Shown here piece after piece: positions 1-4,796 of a stretch of 12,918 nt of DNA; position 1 is the first letter of the stretch, and every line of letters starts with the position of its first letter. A program made the position numbers and the translations under genes. The notes under the pieces were generated by a model. The model was not told the origin of the DNA. It saw nothing but the letters and a program-made list of their open reading frames with translations, and did not search any database. Source of the stretch: PVC group bacterium (GTDB taxonomy: Bacteria; Verrucomicrobiota; Kiritimatiellia; UBA8416; PXDI01); assembly GCA_003565095.1 (NCBI GenBank), contig PXDI01000134.1, forward strand, positions 1-12,918, written 5' to 3'.

Positions 1-96
1 TGACATATCCGTTAACCTTTCTTCCACAAGATCAAGCTATTTCCCCTGTTTGAAATGCGGTTTAGCCACAATTCATATGCGCCGGATATTTGCCGG

Positions 97-117
97 TTGT
101 TAGAATTGTGTTAGGCA
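97..117 (+). promoter_or_regulatory. Possible tandem regulator box (7-4-7 direct repeat)
   Basis: TTGTTAG (97-103) and GTGTTAG (108-114) are separated by AATT and followed by GCA. Two 7-bp direct repeats with a 4-bp spacer is the layout of a PhoB (Pho) box, and a similar arrangement occurs at 2270-2290 upstream of pstS. The site is about 60 bp upstream of the small antitoxin-like gene at 174. I see no convincing sigma70 promoter beside it. The resemblance may be chance. Confidence 0.22.
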
Positions 118-173
118 AGGGGCTTTGAATTAATCTTGAAATGACGAATTCAGGTTAAATGATGAAGGTACAT

Positions 174-335
174 ATGACAACGATGACAGTTACAGATTTC
201 AAAGCGCACGTGCTTCAGGCACTGAACCGGGGCGCGCAATGCGGCGAGCCGGTAATATTAACCAAACGCGGGAAAGCTTTTGCCGCAGAATGTAAAACCG
301 GAAATCTGTTGGCCGTTGTTCCGGTCGGCGGATAA
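174..335 (+). CDS. Phd/YefM-like antitoxin, C-terminus replaced (probable remnant)
   Basis: This is a 53-residue ORF starting at ATG 174, with GAAGG five bases upstream; in-frame ATGs at 162 and 183 are alternatives. Residues about 4-36 follow the N-terminal half of Phd/YefM antitoxins: TVTDFKAHVLQALN, then GEPVILTKRGKAFA, the pattern that normally continues into an arginine-leucine-valine-proline strand. Here the text departs after KRGKAFAAE, and the last ~14 residues (KTGNLLAVVPVGG) are encoded by the 289-395 repeat, which recurs at 1145. Family antitoxins are usually 70-90 residues, with a C-terminal tail that neutralises the toxin. No cognate RelE/Doc/PIN toxin follows. It may still bind DNA through its N-terminal dimer, but I regard it as a truncated orphan. 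The family call for the N-terminal half is fairly secure; whether it is expressed is unknown. Confidence 0.55.
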   Translation: MTTMTVTDFKAHVLQALNRGAQCGEPVILTKRGKAFAAECKTGNLLAVVPVGG

Positions 336-395
336 AAGCCATACCAACATGTCGCGACCAAAAAAATGAATTAAGCGGACGGACCCCTTGGCCCA
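289..395. repeat. Direct repeat copy 1 (core 291-363)
   Basis: The 73 bases 291-363 match 1147-1219 with only three substitutions (positions 297, 307 and 334 here). Weaker similarity continues through GAATTAAGCGGA and a CCCTTGGCC motif to about 395. The copy provides the last codons and stop of the antitoxin-like ORF and lies just downstream of the DUF2442 gene. Reverse-complemented, the tail reads AAGGGGTCC. Motifs like this often accompany REP/Y1-transposase elements and MITE-like intergenic repeats, but I see no transposase here. Confidence 0.85.
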
Positions 396-422
396 CTCCT
401 TGGTGCCTTTAAGTCACTCATT

Positions 423-746
423 CTACTTTGCTATTGTGTATGAAGTCGACGATTCGGCGGCATGAAGCCGGCGATTGGCTCCGGCAACAAGATCGCTCTC
501 GTAGATGTTCCAGTCGTGGAGCGTGGCCGGATCAAAATCAGCGCCATTGGGCCAGATAATTGTTCGTGCAACTTCGTCAATCCGCACCTGCGCGAACAAT
601 GCCGGGTCCTTTAACGGCCCAAACAGTTCCCCCTCAAGAACAGGTTGGAAATTAATGGTCTGCTCTTTGCCATCGTCAAAGATTAGTCTTAACTTGTAAT
701 CTCCAACCACCTCAACAGATGTCACCGCATATATTTCGTGTTGCAT
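423..746 (-). CDS. DUF2442 domain protein
   Basis: The 107-residue protein matches the DUF2442 pattern: an N-terminal strand region (YAVTSVEVVGDYKLRLIFDDG), then a G-E-L-F-G-P-L-K-D-P segment and the hallmark WPNGADFDP near residues 65-73. The start at 746 is preceded by AGGAGAG on the coding strand. It follows the DUF4160 gene with only 11 bases between stop and start, so the two are co-transcribed. The pair DUF4160-DUF2442 recurs in many bacterial genomes and has been suspected of being a toxin-antitoxin-like module; in that view DUF2442 would be the DNA-binding or antitoxin-like partner. The biochemical role is not established. The tail after about residue 85 is poorly conserved in type. 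The gene ends close to repeat copy 1. Confidence 0.85.
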   Translation of the reverse strand: MQHEIYAVTSVEVVGDYKLRLIFDDGKEQTINFQPVLEGELFGPLKDPALFAQVRIDEVARTIIWPNGADFDPATLHDWNIYESDLVAGANRRLHAAESSTSYTIAK

Positions 747-757
747 TATTTTCTCTC

Positions 758-1027
758 CTACTGCAAAGGCTGGATCGCTTTGGGCAAACGGCCGGCCTGC
801 AAAAAATGCCAGGCGTTAAGCAATTCATCCCGGTGCAACTCCACCCATGCCTGAACAAGGCGGGCTTGCTTCCGTGGAAGATTGCCCGCAAGGCAATCCC
901 CGCTTTCAATTCCAAACACGGCTACATGGCCTTGGTAATATGCATGAAAATGCGGAAGGCTATGCTGCGCCTCTATCTCCATGAACATCCGAATGATAAT
1001 TCCAAAAAAACGGCTAATTTCCGGCAT
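758..1027 (-). CDS. DUF4160 domain protein
   Basis: The 89-residue protein has the DUF4160 signature: PEISRFFGIIIRMF at the start, then a PHFHAYYQG motif at residues about 25-33, and an I-E-S-G-D-C-L-A-G-N-L-P segment. The conserved HFHA histidines are the usual mark of this family. The length (about 80-90 residues) is normal and no residue seems missing. The start at 1027 has AGAGG about six bases upstream on the coding strand. It is the first gene of a two-gene unit with DUF2442, and the unit sits between the two copies of the direct repeat. A toxin-like role is a guess from pairing and size only. Confidence 0.85.
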   Translation of the reverse strand: MPEISRFFGIIIRMFMEIEAQHSLPHFHAYYQGHVAVFGIESGDCLAGNLPRKQARLVQAWVELHRDELLNAWHFLQAGRLPKAIQPLQ

Positions 1028-1144
1028 CGCATGCCTCTATTCAACTTATAAATCAAGATATTTAGTTGATGTTCTTAACATGTTTCGCTCCGCCCTTTTC
1101 AAAACACCAACTGTTCTGTTGTTATAAAGCGTGTTTTTCCGTGA

Positions 1145-1244
1145 AATGTAAAGCCGGAAATCAGTTGGCCGTTGTTCCGGTCGGCGGATCAAAGCCATAC
1201 CAACATGTCGCGACCAAAATACATAATTAGGCGGAACCCTTGGC
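1145..1244. repeat. Direct repeat copy 2 (core 1147-1219)
   Basis: This copy is in the same orientation as the one at 289-395, offset by 856 bases. It runs on into TGACCCCTTGGACCCCTT at 1251-1268, a motif doublet also hinted at after copy 1. It lies upstream of the DUF4160 gene, so the two copies bracket the DUF4160-DUF2442 unit. Apart from this copy and the pstS terminator, 1028-1345 contains no gene that I can support. Confidence 0.85.
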
Positions 1245-1290
1245 CTTGCCCTGACCCCTTGGACCCCTTCTCACGTCAAAACTATTTGGC

Positions 1291-1322
1291 AAAAAAAACG
1301 CCCCGCCGGAGCGGGGCGTTTT
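1291..1322 (-). terminator. Rho-independent terminator of pstS-like gene
   Basis: A perfect 10-bp stem, AACGCCCCGC (1297-1306) with GCGGGGCGTT (1311-1320), closes a four-base loop. On the minus strand it is followed by eight T residues (1298-1291). It begins about 25 bases after the stop of the minus-strand gene ending at 1346. Confidence 0.93.
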
Positions 1323-1345
1323 CGGGTCAATCACCTTGAAACAGC

Positions 1346-2173
1346 TCAGAAGCCATACTGGGTCACCGGCACAAAGCCGATCGACTTTACAATTTCCTCG
1401 CCTTCCGGAGTCAGATGCAATGTCATCAACTTGTACAGGTTGCTTCCAAGCTTGGGATAGCCGTTGGTGAACATGTACAACGCACGGGCGATGGGATAAT
1501 CGCCGGCGATGATATTGCGCTCAGTCGCTTCAATACCATTAATTTTCAGAGCCTTGACTGTTTCATCAACAAAGCCCAGCCCGGCATATCCGATCGCCGC
1601 CGGAGTGGTCTGTACGCGCTGACGCACCGCACCGTTGCTGCCGACATATTCGGCGCTGCCGTGAATCTGCTCTTTCTGCATCACGATTTCGTTGAATGTT
1701 TCATAAGTGCCGCTGTTCGTGTCACGGCTGACAAAGACGATCGCCATATCCGGTCCGCCAACCTGACGCCAGTTGGTGATCTCACCCTTGTAGATCTTGC
1801 GTACCTGCTCGAGGGTTAGGTCGCCTACCGGATTGCTGGGATGCACCAGAACCGGCAGACCGTCCAGCGCCACAACATGCACCACCGGCGTGACGCCATT
1901 ATCAACACACGCCTTGAATTCTGTATCGCGCATGAAACGCGACATCATGCCGACCTGAATCGTGTTGTTGACTATTCCGCGTGCTCCGTTACCACTGCCG
2001 GATTCACTAACCGTCACATTCACGCCCGGATTGTTCTTCATGAAGAACTCGGCAAACGCCTTGCCGATCGGACCGACAGTTGTTGATCCGTCGATTACAA
2101 TCTGATCCTGCGCCTGGGCATTTATCATGCCCGCCGCCATTACTGCCGCTATCACTACTCTACCTGCTTTCAT
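1346..2173 (-). CDS. pstS: PstS-like phosphate ABC transporter substrate-binding protein
   Basis: This 275-residue periplasmic binding protein of the PstS family captures phosphate for the PstCAB permease. Residues 1-21 form a signal peptide (basic start, hydrophobic core, cleavage near AQA); there is no lipobox cysteine, so it should be soluble in the periplasm of a Gram-negative cell. Ligand-loop motifs are visible: IDGSTTVGPI (27-36), SESGSGNG (56-63), LPVLVHPSNP (106-115) and SRDTNSGTYETF (149-160), then the PAAIGYAGLG segment. The length is at the short, complete end of the family (about 270-350). The start at 2173 is supported by GGAGAGAAGG just upstream. A strong terminator follows, and no pstC, pstA or pstB is in the window, so it is monocistronic or at most paired with the upstream winged-helix gene (88-base gap). 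A related SphX or solute-binding role cannot be excluded. Confidence 0.9.
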   Translation of the reverse strand: MKAGRVVIAAVMAAGMINAQAQDQIVIDGSTTVGPIGKAFAEFFMKNNPGVNVTVSESGSGNGARGIVNNTIQVGMMSRFMRDTEFKACVDNGVTPVVHVVALDGLPVLVHPSNPVGDLTLEQVRKIYKGEITNWRQVGGPDMAIVFVSRDTNSGTYETFNEIVMQKEQIHGSAEYVGSNGAVRQRVQTTPAAIGYAGLGFVDETVKALKINGIEATERNIIAGDYPIARALYMFTNGYPKLGSNLYKLMTLHLTPEGEEIVKSIGFVPVTQYGF

Positions 2174-2234
2174 CCTTCTCTCCTCTTGTTTTGCGGTCAG
2201 GACTATCCATCCCGCTGTTTACAAATCCCTGCCA

Positions 2235-2257
2235 GCATCAAATCCGGCTGTTGATGC
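2235..2257. promoter_or_regulatory. Inverted repeat GCATCAA-N9-TTGATGC upstream of pstS
   Basis: A perfect 7-bp inverted repeat, GCATCAA at 2235-2241 and TTGATGC at 2251-2257, lies 62-84 bases upstream of the pstS start and just after the stop of the winged-helix gene. The symmetry suits an operator for a dimeric regulator; no T-run follows, so it is not an obvious terminator. On the minus strand CATAAT (2266-2261), a possible -10 element, directly precedes it. Confidence 0.4.
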
Positions 2258-2261
2258 GTTA

Positions 2262-2636
2262 TTATGCGACTGTTAGATTTCTATTAGGCAGCTCGGTGCT
2301 GCACAGATCATAAATCCGATGCTTAACGATGCAGGTGTTAATTTGCTGCTGCCAGACATAGCGTTCATCTGCCGGTTGGATCAGCCGGTAATATGCCGAA
2401 TCGGATTGACGCGAAGACGGGACCTTGAGGATTTCATTGCGTAGCTTGCTTCCAACCGGTTTAAGTTCCCGCACTTGACCTGAATGCACCATACTTCTGA
2501 GCACCCGGCGAAGCCTGAAGGGCGTAACCCCCAGCGTTTGCGCCATTACAGTGGCATTTGCCGCATGACGTTGTTTCAAATAAACCCGGATCTGCCGCTT
2601 CAAAGACTCTCCCCGTCCCTGTATATCTTCAACCAT
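2262..2636 (-). CDS. Small winged-helix DNA-binding protein
   Basis: The 124-residue protein is cytoplasmic in type. Residues about 10-60 look like a winged helix-turn-helix of the FaeA/DeoR/ArsR-like kind: a helix with LKRQIRVYLKQRH, a turn with MAQTLGVTPFRLRRVLRSMV as the recognition region, then SGQVRELKPVG as the wing. The remaining ~60 residues contain YYRLIQP and a tail with two cysteines and show no domain that I recognise. The start at 2636 is preceded by AGGGGAG. It lies directly upstream of pstS on the same strand, and the inverted repeat in the gap between them could be its target. A role as a local regulator is inference; it may instead be a mobile-element accessory protein. Confidence 0.6.
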   Translation of the reverse strand: MVEDIQGRGESLKRQIRVYLKQRHAANATVMAQTLGVTPFRLRRVLRSMVHSGQVRELKPVGSKLRNEILKVPSSRQSDSAYYRLIQPADERYVWQQQINTCIVKHRIYDLCSTELPNRNLTVA

Positions 2637-2839
2637 TTACTCTCCCCTAAATATTTCTTTGCCGGAATTTATGCGACAAAGTGGCTAACATATGATGATA
2701 GGGTTGTTAGAAATCCGTGAGTTCGAAAAAAGCACGGATCTTATGATTGCCGAGGCGGGCGCCTTTATTCGCTCGACAAGCACTGCAAGGACATTTGATA
2801 CTTCGCGTATATAAACATTATCGATACAGGAGGTTCTTT

Positions 2840-3061
2840 GTGAAAGTATTGTATGGCCGTTATTTAGTTGGCTGGATGGGGCGGCAGAGCGGCAGCCCGG
2901 AAAGGAGAACGCTATCCCAGGACAGGCGGGGCAAGTCATTGAGTGCTTGCTTCCTGAACGCTATCAATCTACGGTTTCAAAAGCTTCGGGTGGTACACTT
3001 TGTGATTGCCGGAGTGGTACACTTTCCGATTGCCGCCAGCACCGTGCCCAAACCGTGCTGA
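2840..3061 (+). other. Unsupported ORF with a strong Shine-Dalgarno, disrupted region
   Basis: GTG at 2840 is preceded by AGGAGG (2828-2833) with ideal six-base spacing and opens a 73-residue frame beginning VKVLYGRYLVGWMGR. I recognise no family. The frame runs into the IS21-like repeats at 2990-3035, so any original gene is cut off. The neighbouring frame reads GAAERQPGKENAIPGQAG and continues to 3288, which may mean a frameshift near 2875. I treat it as the leftover 5' end of a lost gene. The rest of 2637-2839 holds no gene that I can support beyond a 40-residue ORF at 2692-2814 without a ribosome binding site. Confidence 0.25.
2990..3035. mobile_element. Remnant of an insertion sequence end, IS21-like
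   Basis: Two 22-bp direct repeats, 2990-3011 and 3014-3035, each start GTGGTACACTTT and end GATTGCCG and differ at two bases. Repeated blocks like this, with GGTACACTTT followed by GATTGCCG, resemble the multiple terminal repeats of IS21-family elements. No istA or istB gene is present, so only one end, or a solo relic, remains. Confidence 0.55.
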
Positions 3062-3087
3062 GAATACGAGGACAGATAGATAAATTT

Positions 3088-3112
3088 ATGGGGATATTTT
3101 ATCCCCATTTTT
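3088..3112. terminator. Hairpin, possible terminator
   Basis: ATGGGGAT (3088-3095) pairs with ATCCCCAT (3101-3108) across a five-base loop and is followed by T residues to 3112. The element would stop plus-strand transcription leaving the disrupted 2840-3061 region before the TA pair at 3285. The minus strand also shows an A/T-rich flank. Confidence 0.5.
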
Positions 3113-3275
3113 CCTTGCCGAAGTTAAAGTTCATTGAACAGATGGTATTCGGCATACAGGCATCCAAGGAATATACGACAAAACAATGCTCAAACTTTAC
3201 TGCCGGGCTTTACCTAAAAAAAATGGGGAAAGTCCAAATGAAGAATATATTGAAATGGCCCAAACTCTGGAGTAG
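3088..3275 (+). pseudogene. Frameshifted ORF remnant ending before the TA pair
   Basis: The frame from ATG 3088 reads MGIFYPHFSLPKLKFIEQMV and on to AGLYLKK at a run of eight A residues (3216-3223). One extra A there would continue it as NGESPNEEYIEMAQTLE with a stop at 3273-3275, ten bases before the next start. The uncorrected frame runs to 3288 with unlike composition. The first part vaguely recalls the N-terminus of DDE transposases, a weak impression. It might instead be the tail of a third gene of the TA operon. Confidence 0.3.
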
Positions 3276-3284
3276 GGTAATGTC

Positions 3285-3515
3285 ATGAATACAGATTGGT
3301 TAAATTGTGCAGACGTAGAAAGAGACCCCGGCAGAGTCAGTGGCGTATGGGTTTTCAAAGGGACGCGTGTTCCCGTGCGCGCCCTTTTTGAGAACCTTGA
3401 GGAAGGCGCTTCCGTGGATGATTTTCTCGAGTGGTTTCCCGATGTCACAAGGCAACAAGCCGATGCGGTTCTGGAGTATGTTTCCGCTGATCTTCGAGTG
3501 GCTGTACCGGCATGA
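3285..3515 (+). CDS. DUF433 antitoxin-like protein
   Basis: The 76-residue protein is of the DUF433 family, small HTH-like proteins that commonly serve as antitoxin partners of PIN-like toxins. The family pattern is clear: an early W, then GVWVFKGTRVPVRALFENL (residues about 20-38), EGASVDDFLEWFPDVT, and a helix with QADAVLEYV. It is probably a DNA-binding antitoxin that autoregulates its operon. The start is supported by AGGG 7-8 bases upstream. Its stop overlaps the next start by ATGA (3512-3515), which indicates translational coupling. Confidence 0.88.
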   Translation: MNTDWLNCADVERDPGRVSGVWVFKGTRVPVRALFENLEEGASVDDFLEWFPDVTRQQADAVLEYVSADLRVAVPA

Positions 3516-3829
3516 AGGTACTGTTTGACCAAGGCACTCCAGTACCGTTGAGGCGCTTTCTTCACCCGCATGTGGTTGATACGGCTGGCGAACGTGGGTG
3601 GTCCCGTCTGCGAAACGGAGATCTTCTCGATCAGGCAGAGGCAAGTCGCTACGATGCTTTCATCACAACCGACACGAATCTCCGGTATCAGCAGAATCTG
3701 ACCAATAGAGTACTCCGGATTCTTGTTCTGACAACGACCTCGTGGCCACGGATTCGAGAGAAGACGGATGAAGTTATGCATGCTCTTGAAAATCTTGCCG
3801 AGGGCGGATACGTTGAATTGGAGATATGA
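3512..3829 (+). CDS. DUF5615 PIN-like toxin candidate
   Basis: The 105-residue protein belongs to the DUF5615 (Mut7-C/PIN-like) family. The N-terminal MKVLFDQGTP carries the first acidic residue (Asp6). RNGDLLDQA (34-42) holds Asp37 and Asp40, and YDAFITTDTNLRYQQ (47-61) holds Asp48 and Asp54, the expected acidic cluster of PIN-type metal-dependent ribonucleases. A helix around DEVMHALENL closes the fold. It is coupled to the DUF433 gene upstream in the usual antitoxin-toxin order, so it is probably a VapC-like RNase held inactive by its partner. The length is normal and all visible acidic residues are intact, so it is probably functional. RNase activity is inference from family. Confidence 0.87.
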   Translation: MKVLFDQGTPVPLRRFLHPHVVDTAGERGWSRLRNGDLLDQAEASRYDAFITTDTNLRYQQNLTNRVLRILVLTTTSWPRIREKTDEVMHALENLAEGGYVELEI

Positions 3830-4030
3830 AGGTCGAACAAGCAAAGTTCTGATTCACGACGTCCACTAAAGGCACACGTTCCCGTACCACTCATTCCAAG
3901 ACTCCGCTTATTAATGCTGACTTATCCTATATCAGTTTCCGTGCCAGCATTGCAGTACCCGCCAGTAATGAGCACAAACTCTTGCAATAGAATATGATGC
4001 AGAAGTCGTTACAGAGAAGCCGAGCCGCAC

Positions 4031-4087
4031 ATTGGTCGCTTATATGCGACTTTCTTGTCGGCTTTATGTTGCATTGAAGCGACCAAT
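4031..4087. repeat. Perfect 11-bp inverted repeat with 35-base loop
   Basis: ATTGGTCGCTT (4031-4041) and AAGCGACCAAT (4077-4087) are exact reverse complements. The loop contains a further TGCGAC and GTCGGC. It could be a transposable-element end, an ncRNA stem or part of a terminator region; nothing in the sequence decides. Confidence 0.6.
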
Positions 4088-4134
4088 CGGACTACAGGAG
4101 ACTGCGAGAGCGAGGGATAAACACCTGTGGCGCA

Positions 4135-4190
4135 GGAGCCATAGACCACCTGTCCCCTGCGGACAGTGGCTCCGTGATAACTTTTTTTGC
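4135..4190 (+). terminator. GC-rich bulged hairpin followed by T-run
   Basis: GGAGCCA (4135-4141) pairs with TGGCTCC (4167-4173), and CTGTCC (4150-4155) pairs with GGACAG (4161-4166), leaving a one-sided bulge TAGACCAC (4142-4149). A T7 run follows at 4182-4188, eight bases after the stem. It may terminate transcription from the TA pair. The CTGTCC/GGACAG core also resembles dispersed intergenic repeats, so a repeat-family member is an alternative. Confidence 0.4.
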
Positions 4191-4232
4191 CAATTTTTCA
4201 ACAGGCTGAAAAATGGTAGTCTGACAGCTAAT

Positions 4233-4709
4233 TCAAGCAATAAAGCGTTTATCCGAGCGGATGCTTCCAACATGCGCACCGGAGGCTTCAAGCCAGCCAC
4301 TTTTAACCTGTTGCTGCTGATCGAAAAGCGGCACATACGGCTTGATATCAAGCAGCGGTGTACCGTCAAGAATGTCGACATTTGATATGCACAACCGCCC
4401 ATTCTCGACCCTTTCCAGTTCGACAACCGAGAGGCCAATCGGATTGGGACGCCGCGGTGCGCGTGTGGCAAACAGACCGCGCGTAACATTATCCATAAAG
4501 GGCTTTACCTCCAGCTCGTAACCGTCGCTGCAATGTAAATGGTAAAGCAGAATGATGTGCGAAAAGCCGTCAAGATCTTTCAAGCCGGCGCGGTATTCTT
4601 CAAAAACCTCTACCATACCCTTTATACCGCGCGCTCCAGCCGGCTGAATCGGCATGCCGGATAATTCCTTGAACGGACTGTGAATAATGCCGATCGGTTT
4701 GCATTCCAT
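4233..4709 (-). CDS. trmO: TrmO/TsaA-type tRNA m6t6A37 methyltransferase (core domain)
   Basis: The protein is 158 residues when started at ATG 4709. The TrmO/YaeB/VirR family uses S-adenosylmethionine to N6-methylate t6A at position 37 of certain tRNAs. Motifs in order: PIGIIHSPF (4-12), the LDGFSHIILLYHLH stretch (46-59), FATRAPRRPNPIGLS (81-95), the most diagnostic segment, and LDGTPLLDIKPYVP (114-127). The length covers only the beta-barrel core; E. coli TrmO has an extra C-terminal domain, absent here as in many short homologues. An in-frame ATG at 4727 would add six residues, but it sits at the expected transcription start of the promoter at 4736-4764, while ATG 4709 has an AGGGA ribosome site, so I prefer 4709. 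The helicase gene upstream is on the same strand, 70 bases away. Confidence 0.92.
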   Translation of the reverse strand: MECKPIGIIHSPFKELSGMPIQPAGARGIKGMVEVFEEYRAGLKDLDGFSHIILLYHLHCSDGYELEVKPFMDNVTRGLFATRAPRRPNPIGLSVVELERVENGRLCISNVDILDGTPLLDIKPYVPLFDQQQQVKSGWLEASGAHVGSIRSDKRFIA

Positions 4710-4735
4710 AGTTGGTCCCTGATTCATGACGTTTC

Positions 4736-4764
4736 TTTATATGCCATCGGTGCTGCGCTTGCAA
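4736..4764 (-). promoter_or_regulatory. Sigma70-type promoter for trmO
   Basis: On the minus strand, TTGCAA (4764-4759) and TATAAA (4741-4736) are separated by exactly 17 bases. The predicted start of transcription falls about at 4727-4729, giving a short leader before ATG 4709. The gene can therefore be transcribed independently of the helicase upstream. Confidence 0.7.
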
Positions 4765-4796
4765 GCAGCTTACAACCAACACGGAATATCCATCTG

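Larger units (their letters stand above)
3830..4232. other. Gene-free region between convergent genes
   Basis: I find no supportable coding frame in these 403 bases. They contain an 11-bp inverted repeat (4031-4087), a GC-rich hairpin (4135-4173) and a small hairpin, ATTTTTCA/TGAAAAAT, around 4191-4212, about 20 bases beyond the trmO stop. The flanking genes converge, so these may end transcription from both sides. Confidence 0.6.

Noticed and set aside
199..396. Minus-strand 65-residue frame over repeat copy 1 and the antitoxin
   Set aside because: It is antisense to the antitoxin and built largely from repeat sequence; it shows no ribosome site and no recognisable fold.
719..1051. Plus-strand 110-residue ORF
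   Set aside because: It is the shadow of the DUF4160 gene, whose family motifs and ribosome site on the minus strand are clear.
2692..2814. Short plus-strand ORF of 40 residues starting MMIGLLEIREFE
   Set aside because: It has no ribosome binding site and no recognisable family; it is too short to support on sequence alone.
3197..3844. Minus-strand 215-residue ORF
   Set aside because: It lies antisense to the whole DUF433-DUF5615 pair, which has coupled starts and conserved motifs; the frame looks like low-complexity shadow sequence.
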